From positions 434,001 through 498,000 of the forward strand of contig NZ_JADPKK010000022.1 in the NCBI RefSeq assembly GCF_023073915.1: a stretch of 64,000 bases of DNA. Reading direction: 5' to 3'. Below, in pieces: positions 17,712 through 26,352 of this stretch. The DNA is from Bradyrhizobium sp. 149 (lineage in GTDB: Bacteria; Pseudomonadota; Alphaproteobacteria; Rhizobiales; Xanthobacteraceae). A model generated the notes under the pieces. The model had not been told where the DNA came from. It made no database searches and saw only the letters and a list, made by a program, of their open reading frames with translations. Every line of letters begins with the position of its first letter. The first letter of the stretch is position 1. The position numbers and the translations under genes were made by a program.

Positions 17712-17870
17712 TCACCTATGACGGTCGATGATCCGAAGGAGCCGGTCCCAGGACGTCTCGATCCTATTGTGGGAAGGTGTGGCGACGCCCAGCAACAGGC
17801 CGGATCGCGCCGAAGCCGCGGACTCATGCCATTGCGACAGGGGCGTGGGCGCCAATCCAAACGATACCCG
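17712..17870 (-). pseudogene. Remnant of a MocR-type (GntR/aminotransferase) regulator 3' end
   Basis: One minus-strand frame is open for 52 codons and reads PLSQWHESAASARSGLLLGV followed by ATPSHNRIETSWDRLLRIID. This resembles the C-terminus of PLP-dependent MocR regulators, where a PLS-x(n)-GLLLG motif is followed by a helix ending in ALxxLI. An in-frame stop (17871-17873) precedes it and no start or upstream domains follow, so it looks like the eroded tail of a lost gene. The stretch 17686-18026 otherwise holds nothing convincing. Confidence 0.4.
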
Positions 17871-18026
17871 TCAAGTCGACGTCGAATTTCGACATTTCCG
17901 CTTTGCCGTCGGGTGTCAGCGTGGTTTCGCGGACATGACGGGATATGAACGCGTTTTGGAAACGACCGCTCCCGTTTGCAAGCCGCCTTCACAAGCGCTA
18001 TGTCCCGGCTTTCGGAAGAGCCTGAC

Positions 18027-18776
18027 ATGACAATCTCGGATGACAACGACCTCACGCGCCTGAAAGAGATCGGACGCATCGTCGCCAATACCCTGGAGGC
18101 AATGGGGAAGGCGCTCGAGCCGGGCATGACCACCGCCGAGCTCGACCAGATCGGGCGAACACTGCTGGAGGCTGCCGGCGCACGTTCGGCTCCGGAGCTG
18201 GCCTACGACTTTCCCGGGGCGACCTGCATCAGCGTGAACGAGGAGATCGCTCACGGCATCCCGGGTGATCGGCGGATCGCGCGTGGCGACCTCGTGAACA
18301 TCGATGTTTCAGCCGAGAGGAACGGCTTCTTTGCGGATACGGGAGCCTCGTTCGCCGTTCCCCCCGTCACCCGCGCGGTCGAACGTCTTTGCAGGGATGG
18401 AAGGCGGGCGATGTGGACGGGCGTGCGGCAGGTTGGAGCGGACAAACCGATTGCCGGGATCGGTCAGGCCATCGGGACCTTTGCGCGGAAGAACGGTTAC
18501 AGCCTGGTCAGGAATCTTGCCAGTCACGGTGTCGGCCTGTCGCTGCATGAGGAGCCGACGGAGATCGCAACGTGGCCCGATCGCTCCGAACGCCGCGTCA
18601 TGAGCGAAGGCCTCGTGTTCACCGTCGAGCCGTTCCTGTCCCTTGGCGCCGAATGGGCACAGGATGGCGATGATCCATGGACGCTCTACAGCAGCCCCGA
18701 AGCGCCGACCGTTCAATACGAACACACGGTGATCGCAACCCGAAGCGGACCGTTGATCGTTACGCTGGCCGGCTAA
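18027..18776 (+). CDS. map: Methionine aminopeptidase type I
   Basis: A 249-residue pita-bread metallopeptidase that removes N-terminal Met from new proteins. The metal ligands are visible: Asp in VNIDVSAE, Asp in FADTGAS, His in LASHGVGLSLH, Glu in FTVEPF and Glu in VQYEHT; the substrate-contacting His is in EEIAHGIPG. The ATG at 18027 has a GGAAGAG site 7 bases upstream. It lies in an accessory region, so it is probably an additional map paralogue rather than the housekeeping copy. Confidence 0.92.
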   Translation: MTISDDNDLTRLKEIGRIVANTLEAMGKALEPGMTTAELDQIGRTLLEAAGARSAPELAYDFPGATCISVNEEIAHGIPGDRRIARGDLVNIDVSAERNGFFADTGASFAVPPVTRAVERLCRDGRRAMWTGVRQVGADKPIAGIGQAIGTFARKNGYSLVRNLASHGVGLSLHEEPTEIATWPDRSERRVMSEGLVFTVEPFLSLGAEWAQDGDDPWTLYSSPEAPTVQYEHTVIATRSGPLIVTLAG

Positions 18777-18831
18777 GGTCGCCCAGGTTACAGCCGAGAC
18801 GCCTCACGCATGCCCCCGACGAGAGGCGACC

Positions 18832-20166
18832 TCAAGCCACGGGATCCCGGGCAGCATCCGAACGGTTTCGAACGTCGGGCGCCAGCGGCGGTGCACGTCT
18901 CCCCGGAGGATTCGCCGGTGGGGCCGCGTTGCTTCCTGAGCCGACATCGCGCGGCGCAGACTTGGCGTCCACAGATCTGGCGTCGCGATAGGCGACGATC
19001 CAGATCAGGAAACCCAGAACCGCCAGCGCGGCGCCGACGGGACCCGTGGAGGTCCACCCCAGCCCCTCGCGAATGGCGAGGCCGCCGAGGAACGGGCCGA
19101 GCGCATTGGCAGTGTTGAACGCCGAATGGTTGAGTGCGGCGGCGAGCGCCTGCGCGTCTCCCGCGACGTCCATCAGCCGCGTCTGGAGGATGGCTCCGAG
19201 CGAGACGCTGGCGCCGATGGCGAAGACGTCTGCGGCCAGCGCCCAAGGATTGCCGGCGGCAAGCGGAAACACTGAGAGGGCGAGCGCTGAGAACAGCAGA
19301 ATGCAGCCCGCTGTCGGCATCAGCGCGCGGTCGGCAAAGCGCGGCACGAACAGATTGCCGAGCGTGGCGCCGATGCCGAACACGGCCAGAAAAAACGGAA
19401 TGACCGCGGGGCTGACCTTGGTCACCTCGAGCAGCGTCGTCGCCAGATAAGTGTAGACGGCGAACATCCCGCCGAAGCCGATGGCGCCGATCGCCAGCGT
19501 GATCCAGACGCGGCCGCTTCGCAGCGCGCCGAGCTCTCGCAGCGGATCGGACCGGCCAGCCTGGTCGCGCGGCGCGAACAGGGCGCACAGCAGCACCGTG
19601 AGCAACGCCAGCACCGACACCAGGCCGAAGCTCGCGCGCCAGCCGACCGCCTGCCCAATCAGATTGGCCAGGGGCACACCGACGATGGTGGCGCCGGTCA
19701 AGCCGAGCATCACCTGGCCGATCGCCTGCGAGCGGCGACGTTGAGGGACCAGCGAGGCTGCGACCAGCGCTGCGATGCCGAAATAGGCGCCATGCGGCAA
19801 TCCCGAGACAAAACGCGCCGCGACCATCCAGCCAAAGCCCGGCGCCAGCGCAGTCAGGGCATTGCCGAGCGCGAACACGGCCATCAGGACCAATAGCTGC
19901 GCGCGCCGCGCCAGTCGCGCGCCAAGCACGGCGATCAGCGGGGCGCCCAGCACGACGCCGAGCGCGTAGGCGCTGATCGCGTGTCCCGCGGTCGGCTCGT
20001 CGATCCCGAGATCGGCGGCGAAGAACGGCAACAGGCTCATCGATGCGAATTCGGTGGTCCCGATCGCAAAGCCGCCCATCGCGAGCGAGAACAGGACGAT
20101 GGCGAGATGATGGGGCGCGGAGGCTGCGGTCGCGCGGGGCGAGGTCGCTTGCTGCGATGTCGTCAT
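18832..20166 (-). CDS. MFS transporter, arabinose-efflux/chloramphenicol-resistance type
   Basis: A 444-residue, 12-helix major facilitator. The N-terminal half has the ALAMGGFAIGTTEF-like first helix (SLAMGGFAIGTTEFASM) and the motif A-like loop GARLARRAQ between helices 2 and 3, typical of AraJ/YdhP/Cmx-type drug:H+ antiporters. A C-terminal polar tail of about 50 residues follows. The ATG at 20166 (MTTSQQ) is preferred over a codon 51 bp upstream. Substrate unknown; export of sugars or drugs is the family range. Convergent with the map gene. Confidence 0.88.
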   Translation of the reverse strand: MTTSQQATSPRATAASAPHHLAIVLFSLAMGGFAIGTTEFASMSLLPFFAADLGIDEPTAGHAISAYALGVVLGAPLIAVLGARLARRAQLLVLMAVFALGNALTALAPGFGWMVAARFVSGLPHGAYFGIAALVAASLVPQRRRSQAIGQVMLGLTGATIVGVPLANLIGQAVGWRASFGLVSVLALLTVLLCALFAPRDQAGRSDPLRELGALRSGRVWITLAIGAIGFGGMFAVYTYLATTLLEVTKVSPAVIPFFLAVFGIGATLGNLFVPRFADRALMPTAGCILLFSALALSVFPLAAGNPWALAADVFAIGASVSLGAILQTRLMDVAGDAQALAAALNHSAFNTANALGPFLGGLAIREGLGWTSTGPVGAALAVLGFLIWIVAYRDARSVDAKSAPRDVGSGSNAAPPANPPGRRAPPLAPDVRNRSDAARDPVA

Positions 20167-20325
20167 GTGTCCTGCAATGGTGGCGTCAACGGGAACCAGC
20201 CCAGCGAACGTCGCCACCCCTGCAAGATTTCTCCGTCGTACTTAAGCCCGGATCAGCTTGCGTCAACACTGGAAGCTCAACGCAAGGCAGGCCGCATATC
20301 AGCGTCCCGGTGAGCGCGGCGCATC

Positions 20326-20643
20326 TCAGCGCGAGAGATAGCCCGCCGGATAACCGGGCACCTGCGCGCGCGGCCTGTTCTGATACGCGTAGGGGTCATC
20401 GCTCTGGCCCGCGAAATACGGGTTCGCGATGCAGGTGAGGGCGCGGCCCGACGCGCTCGCCTGGCACTGCGCATAACTGTCGAACGTGCAATTGCTCAGC
20501 CCCGGCCATTCATCGCCGGTCAGGCAGAAGGCATGGTGAGTGCCGAATGCAGCCGCCGGCGTGCTTACGCCGAGCGTGAGCGCAAATGTGGCGAGCGCGA
20601 GCGAAAATATGGCGACAATGGGGAGAGCGATTCGTCGGCGCAT
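20326..20643 (-). CDS. DUF3551 small exported protein
   Basis: A 105-residue protein with a signal peptide (ALPIVAIFSLALATFALTLG) and a four-cysteine mature part: FCLTGDEW, LSNCTFDSYAQCQAS and LTCIANPYF. This is the DUF3551 pattern, very common in Bradyrhizobium, where such genes occur in many copies. A Pro/Tyr-rich tail ends it. Function unknown; periplasmic or secreted with two disulphides is likely. The MRRR start at 20643 gives the normal signal peptide; the frame extends 34 codons upstream without support. Confidence 0.82.
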   Translation of the reverse strand: MRRRIALPIVAIFSLALATFALTLGVSTPAAAFGTHHAFCLTGDEWPGLSNCTFDSYAQCQASASGRALTCIANPYFAGQSDDPYAYQNRPRAQVPGYPAGYLSR

Positions 20644-20771
20644 TTCGATTCTCCAATCACGCGAATGTGCGCGCGACGTTGTTACGCGCGCGTGCTGCGT
20701 ATGTCGTGTAATCGACATTGGAACCCATGAAAACTCTTGTTTCAAAGGGTTTCCAGCGCGCGCTGATAAAC

Positions 20772-20785
20772 CTTCATTAATGAAG
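20772..20785. promoter_or_regulatory. 14-bp perfect palindrome in divergent promoter region
   Basis: CTTCATTAATGAAG is perfectly palindromic and lies between the divergent DUF3551 and porin genes, 112 bp before the porin ATG. It may be an operator for one or both genes. The regulator is unknown. Confidence 0.4.
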
Positions 20786-20896
20786 CGCGGCCCTTTGGAG
20801 CGAACTGTGGCGTCGCGGCTACAGCAATTCCGTCGAGCGCTGTTATGACGACGGCACGGCCCGGGGGCCTAACGACGAAACTGGAACGGGAATCAA

Positions 20897-21625
20897 ATGA
20901 ACAAGAATCTGTTGCTTGCTGCTGTGAGCCTTGTCGCGCTCGGCGCGGCTGCACCGGCGGTGGCTGCTGACCTCGCTGCGCGGCCTTACACCAAGGCGCC
21001 CGCGATGGTCGCCGCGATCTACGATTGGAGCGGCTTCTACATCGGCGTCAACGGCGGCGGCGGTTCCGCCCATTCGACCTGGGATCTCGTCGGCGGTGGC
21101 CGCGAGGGTTCGCACGATGCGACCGGCGGCACGGTCGGTGGCCAGATCGGCTACCGCATGCAGTCGGGCCAGTGGGTGTTCGGCATCGAAGGTCAGGGCA
21201 ACTGGGCTGACTTCTCGGGCGACAACGTCAGCGCGATCCCGGGGTTCGGGACTCGCAACCGTTCGCGGATCGACTCGTTCGGTCTGATCACCGGTCAGAT
21301 CGGCTACGCCTGGAACAACGTCCTGGTCTACGCGAAGGGCGGCGCTGCAGTGGTCGGTGGCAAGTACGACGTCTACAGCACCGCCACCGGCGCCCTGTTG
21401 TCCTCGAACGACCAGACCCGTTGGGGTGGCACGATCGGCGCCGGCCTCGAGTACGGTTTCGCGCCGAATTGGTCGGTTGGCGTCGAGTACAACCACATCT
21501 TCCTGCAGGACAAGGACGTCACCTTCGCAGGCCTGGCGGGCACCGATCGCATCCGTCAGGACGTCGACATGGGCCTCGTCCGCCTGAACTACAAGTTCGG
21601 CGGCCCGAGCCTCGGCCGGTACTGA
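20897..21625 (+). CDS. Omp25/Omp31-like outer-membrane beta-barrel protein
   Basis: A 242-residue outer-membrane protein. The signal peptide ends AVAADLAA, then YDWSGFYIGVNGGGG begins an eight-stranded barrel of the OmpA-like/porin 'opacity' type common in Rhizobiales. Repeated segments (GQIGYRMQSGQWVFGIEG, GLEYGFAPNWSVGVEYNH) are typical alternating strands. It probably gives structural stability to the envelope; a channel role is uncertain. A GGGA site lies upstream and a strong terminator follows the stop, so it is monocistronic. Confidence 0.9.
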   Translation: MNKNLLLAAVSLVALGAAAPAVAADLAARPYTKAPAMVAAIYDWSGFYIGVNGGGGSAHSTWDLVGGGREGSHDATGGTVGGQIGYRMQSGQWVFGIEGQGNWADFSGDNVSAIPGFGTRNRSRIDSFGLITGQIGYAWNNVLVYAKGGAAVVGGKYDVYSTATGALLSSNDQTRWGGTIGAGLEYGFAPNWSVGVEYNHIFLQDKDVTFAGLAGTDRIRQDVDMGLVRLNYKFGGPSLGRY

Positions 21626-21669
21626 GTGAAAAACTGATATCGATCGCTCGACTTCGAGCGGTTGGCGAA

Positions 21670-21696
21670 AGCCCCGGCCATCGGCCGGGGCTTTTT
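21670..21696 (+). terminator. Intrinsic terminator of the porin gene
   Basis: AGCCCCGGCC pairs with GGCCGGGGCT across a 2-base ATC-type loop and is followed by five T residues, 45 bp after the porin stop codon. A textbook Rho-independent terminator. Confidence 0.9.
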
Positions 21697-21797
21697 GTTG
21701 TCCGACTTCAGCGGGTTAACCATTCCGTTTCGAGGCGGCTGAGATGGCTTGACTCCGGAGAACGAAATGAGAACAATGTTCTTCATACGTTCTAGCC

Positions 21798-21908
21798 ATG
21801 GAGCACGCCATGTTCAGGATTTTCGTCGAAGAAGCCGCCGCACTGGCCTCGATCGCGCTGTTTGTCGGGATGATCGCAATCTGGGCCCAGGTGCTCCCGC
21901 AGCTCTAG
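21798..21908 (+). CDS. 36-residue single-span membrane protein
   Basis: ATG GAG CAC to TAG encodes 36 residues: a short polar start (MEHAMFRIFVEEAAA), one hydrophobic segment (LASIALFVGMIAIWAQV) and a short tail. It looks like a small single-pass inner-membrane protein, of the kind often annotated as hypothetical in Bradyrhizobium. An internal ATG (codon 5) is an alternative. It has no obvious operon partner. Its stop codon overlaps the stop of the gene remnant on the other strand. Confidence 0.5.
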   Translation: MEHAMFRIFVEEAAALASIALFVGMIAIWAQVLPQL

Positions 21909-22078
21909 GCGCGGAGGCCGCCTTCTTGAGTGCCGCTTTCAGTGGCCTTGGGGAAAACCGGGACGACGCGGCCGATCAGCCGCTCCGGCGTGGACTCTGG
22001 CAGCGTGACGTCCCACCATTGTGAGGCGAGTCGGGCGAGCGAGGGCAGGATGCCTCCGGTGCTGGCGACCGCTCCATC
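21905..22078 (-). pseudogene. C-terminal remnant of an unidentified protein
   Basis: A minus-strand frame without a start is open from an in-frame stop at 22079-22081 to a TAG at 21905-21907. It reads GGILPSLARLASQWWDVTLP, ESTPERLIGRVVPVFPK and a short tail. The composition is protein-like (codon-position bias, conserved-looking WWDVTLPE), yet dnaE starts just beyond, so no room for a full gene is left. I do not recognise the family. Probably the tail of a gene deleted during rearrangement next to dnaE. Confidence 0.4.
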
Positions 22079-22105
22079 TCATCTGCAAGAGGCCTTCACG
22101 CGACC

Positions 22106-25100
22106 ATGCCGAGCGCCGGATTTGTCCACCTTCACGTTCACTCGGCCTATTCGCTGCTCAAGGGCTCGATCAAAATCGCCAAGCTCGCCGAGCTTGCGAA
22201 AAAGGACCATCAGCCGGCGCTGGCGCTGACCGACACCGACAACATGTTCGGCGCGCTGGAGTTCTCCGACAAGATGGCGGGCTCCGGCATCCAGCCGATC
22301 GTCGGCTGCGAGCTCGCGATCGACTTCGGCGACCAGGATTCCAATGCGCGCAATGCGCTTCTGCCCTCGCGCGTGGTGCTGCTGGCTGCGCAGGAGCGCG
22401 GCTACCGCAGCCTGATGCGGCTGAACTCGCGCGCGTTCCTGGAGACGCCCGACACCCATGCTCCCCACATCAAGTTCGACTGGCTCGAAGGTGAGACCGA
22501 AGGCCTGATCGCGCTGACCGGCGGTCCGGACGGGCCGATTTCGCTGGCGCTTGCCGGCGGTTATGCCGAGCTCGCGGCGGCGCGCTGCGAGCGTCTGGCC
22601 AGCCTGTTCGGGGACCGCCTCTACATCGAATTGCAGCGCCACAACACCGAGAAGGAGCGGCGGGTCGAGAGCGGCCTGATCGACATCGCCTACACCAAGG
22701 GCCTGCCGCTCGTTGCGAGCAACGAGCCGTATTTCGCTGCGACCGACGATTACGAGGCCCATGACGCGCTGCTCTGCATCGCCGGCGGGCGGCTGATCGC
22801 GGAGACCGAGCGCGAGCAGCTCACGCCCGATCACCGTTTCAAGACCCGCGCTGAAATGGCGGTGCTGTTCGCCGACATTCCGGAGGCGCTGGCCTCGACG
22901 GTGGAGATCGCCGAGCGCTGCTCGTTCCGCCCGATGACGCGCAAGCCGATCCTGCCGTTCTTCACGGTCGGCGCTGCCGCAAGCTCCGATGCCGCCGCGG
23001 TCGAGGCGACCGAATTGAAGCGGCAGGCCGAGGAGGGGCTCGCCAACCGCTTGCGCGTGCACGGCCTGTCGCAAGGCACGAAGGAAGAGGATTACAACGC
23101 GCGTCTGGCGTTCGAGCTCGACGTCATCATGCGCATGAAATACGCGGGCTACTTCCTGATCGTGGCCGATTTCATCAAATGGGCGAAGGGCCAGGGCATT
23201 CCGGTCGGGCCGGGCCGCGGCTCCGGCGCGGGCTCGCTGGTTGCGTGGGCGCTGACCATCACCGACCTCGACCCGATCAAATTCGGCCTGCTGTTCGAGC
23301 GCTTCCTCAATCCGGAACGCGTCTCGATGCCGGACTTCGACATCGACTTCTGCCAGGACCGGCGCGGCGAGGTGATCAAGTACGTCCAGGAGCGCTACGG
23401 TCGCGACCAGGTCGCGCAGATCATCACCTTCGGTACACTGCAGGCCCGCGGCGTGCTGCGCGACGTCGGCCGCGTGCTGCAGATGCCCTACGGCCAGGTC
23501 GACAAGCTCACGAAGCTCGTGCCGCAGAATCCGGCCGCGCCGGTGACGCTGGCCGCCGCGATCGAGAGCGAGCCGAAGCTCCAGGCGTTTCGCGACGAAG
23601 ACCCGGTGGTGGCGCGCGCCTTCGACATCGCGCAGCGCCTCGAAGGCCTCACCCGCCACGCCTCCACGCACGCGGCCGGCATTGTGATCGGCGATCGCCC
23701 CCTGAGCGAACTCGTGCCGATGTATCGCGATCCCAAATCCGACATGCCGGTGACCCAGTTCAACATGAAATGGGTCGAGCCCGCCGGCCTCGTGAAGTTC
23801 GACTTCCTCGGCCTAAAGACGCTGACCGTGCTCGACGTTGCGTGCAAACTGCTCAAGCCGCGCGACATCCATGTCGACCTCGCGACGCTGCCGATCGACG
23901 ATGCCGAAAGCTACCAGATGCTGGCGCGCGGCGAGGTGGTCGGCGTGTTCCAGGTTGAAAGCCAGGGCATGCGGCGCGCGCTGGTCGACATGCGCCCCGA
24001 CCGTTTCGAGGACATCATCGCGCTGGTCGCGCTCTATCGACCGGGTCCGATGGCCAACATCCCGACCTATTGCGCGCGCAAGCACGGCGACGAGGAGCCG
24101 GAATATCTCCACCCCGTGCTGGAGCCGATTCTCAAGGAGACCTTCGGCGTCATCATCTACCAGGAACAGGTGATGCAGATCGCGCAGGTGATGTCGGGCT
24201 ACTCGCTCGGCGACGCCGACCTGCTGCGCCGCGCCATGGGCAAGAAGATCCGCGCCGAGATGGAGAAGCAGCGCGAGATCTTCGTCGCCGGTGCGGTGAA
24301 GAACGGCGTGCCGAAGGGGCAGGCCGACACCATTTTCGAGCTGCTGGCGAAATTCGCCGATTACGGCTTCAACAAGAGCCACGCGGCGGCCTACGCGCTG
24401 GTGTCCTATCATACCGCCTACATGAAGGCGCATTATCCGGTGGAGTTCATCGCGGCGTCGATGACGCTCGATCTCAACAACACCGACAAGCTCTCCGAAT
24501 TCCGCGCCGAGGCGCAGCGCCTCGGCATCAAGGTCGAGCCGCCGAATATCAATCGCTCAGGCGCGACCTTCGAGGTGGGCGACAAGACCATCTACTACGC
24601 GCTCGCGGCGCTGAAGGGCGTCGGCATTGCGGCCGTCGAGCAGATCATCGCTGAGCGGACCGAAAACGGCCTGTTCACCTCGCTCGCCGACTTTGCCGCG
24701 CGGGTCTCGCCGCGCGCGATCAACAAGCGCATCATCGAAAGCCTCGCCGCCGCGGGCGCCTTCGACACGCTGGAGCCGAACAGGGCGCGGGTCTTCGCCG
24801 GCGCGGACTCCATCCTTGCCGCATGCCAGCGGGCGAACGAAGCTGAGACCATCGGCCAGAACGACATGTTCGGCAGCTCGACCGACGCGCCGACCATCAT
24901 GCTGCCGCAGATCGAGCCGTGGTTGCCGGCCGAGCGGCTGCGCCGCGAATATGACGCGATCGGCTTCTTCCTGTCGGGACATCCGCTCGACGATTACGCC
25001 ACCGTGCTGAAGCGGCTGCGCGTACAGTCCTGGGCCGAGTTCTCGCGCGCGGTGAAGACCGGCGCCACCGCCGGCAAGGTCGCGGCCACCGTGGTGTCGC

Positions 25101-25609
25101 GCATGGAGCGGCGCACCAAGACCGGCAACAAGATGGGCATCATGGGGCTCTCTGATCCTACGGGTCACTTTGAGGCGGTGCTGTTCTCCGAAGGCCTCGC
25201 GCAATATCGCGACGTGCTGGAGCCGGGCGCCGCCGTGCTGCTCCAGCTCGGCGCCGAGCTCCAGGGCGAGGACGTCCGCGCCCGCGTGCTCCACGCCGAG
25301 CCGCTGGACGAGGCCGCGGCCAAGACGCAGAAGGGTCTGCGCATCTTCGTGCGCGACACCAAGCCGCTGGACTCGATCGCTAAGCGTCTGGCCGCTCCCG
25401 ACATGGCGGCTTCGAACGGTGCCGCGCCGAAAGTCGGCAGTCCCGGCACGGCGCCGCGCTCCAACGGCGACGGCGAGGTCTCGCTGGTGATGATGCTCGA
25501 CCTCGAGACGGAGGTCGAGATGAAGCTGCCCGGCCGCTTCAAGGTCTCCCCGCAGATCGCCGGCGCCATCAAGGCGGTCGCGGGCGTCGTGGACGTGCAG
25601 CAGCTCTAG
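22106..25609 (+). CDS. dnaE: DNA polymerase III subunit alpha
   Basis: The 1167-residue replicative polymerase subunit. It begins with a PHP domain (HLHVHSAYSLLKGS, residues 8-21). The polymerase active-site aspartates are in MPDFDIDFC near residue 410, in a block with GPGRGSGAGSLVAW. A helix-hairpin-helix region and an OB-fold (KMGIMGLSDPTGHFEAVLF, near 1010-1035) follow, then a C-terminal tau-binding region. Length is normal for DnaE1. Housekeeping gene; no neighbouring replication genes. Confidence 0.97.
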   Translation: MPSAGFVHLHVHSAYSLLKGSIKIAKLAELAKKDHQPALALTDTDNMFGALEFSDKMAGSGIQPIVGCELAIDFGDQDSNARNALLPSRVVLLAAQERGYRSLMRLNSRAFLETPDTHAPHIKFDWLEGETEGLIALTGGPDGPISLALAGGYAELAAARCERLASLFGDRLYIELQRHNTEKERRVESGLIDIAYTKGLPLVASNEPYFAATDDYEAHDALLCIAGGRLIAETEREQLTPDHRFKTRAEMAVLFADIPEALASTVEIAERCSFRPMTRKPILPFFTVGAAASSDAAAVEATELKRQAEEGLANRLRVHGLSQGTKEEDYNARLAFELDVIMRMKYAGYFLIVADFIKWAKGQGIPVGPGRGSGAGSLVAWALTITDLDPIKFGLLFERFLNPERVSMPDFDIDFCQDRRGEVIKYVQERYGRDQVAQIITFGTLQARGVLRDVGRVLQMPYGQVDKLTKLVPQNPAAPVTLAAAIESEPKLQAFRDEDPVVARAFDIAQRLEGLTRHASTHAAGIVIGDRPLSELVPMYRDPKSDMPVTQFNMKWVEPAGLVKFDFLGLKTLTVLDVACKLLKPRDIHVDLATLPIDDAESYQMLARGEVVGVFQVESQGMRRALVDMRPDRFEDIIALVALYRPGPMANIPTYCARKHGDEEPEYLHPVLEPILKETFGVIIYQEQVMQIAQVMSGYSLGDADLLRRAMGKKIRAEMEKQREIFVAGAVKNGVPKGQADTIFELLAKFADYGFNKSHAAAYALVSYHTAYMKAHYPVEFIAASMTLDLNNTDKLSEFRAEAQRLGIKVEPPNINRSGATFEVGDKTIYYALAALKGVGIAAVEQIIAERTENGLFTSLADFAARVSPRAINKRIIESLAAAGAFDTLEPNRARVFAGADSILAACQRANEAETIGQNDMFGSSTDAPTIMLPQIEPWLPAERLRREYDAIGFFLSGHPLDDYATVLKRLRVQSWAEFSRAVKTGATAGKVAATVVSRMERRTKTGNKMGIMGLSDPTGHFEAVLFSEGLAQYRDVLEPGAAVLLQLGAELQGEDVRARVLHAEPLDEAAAKTQKGLRIFVRDTKPLDSIAKRLAAPDMAASNGAAPKVGSPGTAPRSNGDGEVSLVMMLDLETEVEMKLPGRFKVSPQIAGAIKAVAGVVDVQQL

Positions 25610-25724
25610 CCGCCCATCGCGAATGCACCTATCGCTCCGATCCGAGCGGGTAGGGGCGGCGACGTCGTTGCAACCAGACGATGTTTTCGGCTAACATGCG
25701 TCCGGGGAATTTCTCGGGGGCGTG

Positions 25725-26255
25725 ATGTTGATGTTAGTGCGTGGGCTGTTGCTGCTGGTGACCGCAGCGCTGCTGTGCGGGTGTGAGACGACGGCGAGGA
25801 GCGGGCTGGATTATTCGGAGACGCTGCGCAAGGTCGGGCCGCCGAAGGCCGGCCAAACGCGCATCGTTGTGCTTCGCGAAAAAGGCTATGGCGGTCTCGC
25901 CGATGCCGGCTGGGAATTTCGCCTCGACGGCGCCCCGCTCACAGGTCTGAAGACCGGGACTTATGTCTATGTCGATCGCCCGGCCGGTCAACATCAGTTC
26001 GTGGCGGAGGAGGCCGGCTTTCCCGGCGTCACCCGCATCGATTTTTCCGCGCGTTCGGGCGAGACCCTGTTTTTCGCTGCACGCATGAGCGAGCGCAAGA
26101 ATGCCGTCATCGCAAATGCGAGCACGGGATTGCTGGGCTACGGCCTCACGCTCGCGATGACCTCCGGCTACAAGAACCAGGGACCGATGGATTTCCTGGC
26201 GCTGGACGAAACGGCGGCGAGGACAACGATTGCCGAACTGAAACTGGCGCAATAG
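25725..26255 (+). CDS. DUF2846-like lipoprotein
   Basis: A 176-residue lipoprotein: hydrophobic signal LLLLVTAALLCGC with a lipobox-like LCGC cysteine. The mature part (TRIVVLREKGYGG, FRLDGAPLTGLKTGTYVYVD, PAGQHQFVAEE) fits the beta-rich DUF2846 pattern of small envelope lipoproteins. A Gly/Ala hydrophobic stretch near residues 130-150 could be a second membrane contact. GTG at 25722 directly before is an alternative start. Function unknown. Confidence 0.7.
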   Translation: MLMLVRGLLLLVTAALLCGCETTARSGLDYSETLRKVGPPKAGQTRIVVLREKGYGGLADAGWEFRLDGAPLTGLKTGTYVYVDRPAGQHQFVAEEAGFPGVTRIDFSARSGETLFFAARMSERKNAVIANASTGLLGYGLTLAMTSGYKNQGPMDFLALDETAARTTIAELKLAQ

Positions 26256-26352
26256 GGCAGAACTCGGCCGTCAAGGTTCGTGACGCCATCGTAGCCGGGA
26301 TGTAGGGTGACGCGTCTGCACTGATCTTCCTGAAACAGCCGGGGAACGAACA

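Noticed and set aside
22079..23671. A 530-codon minus-strand frame opposite dnaE
   Set aside because: Antisense to conserved PHP and polymerase domains; composition is His/Arg/Ala-rich, typical of a shadow frame.
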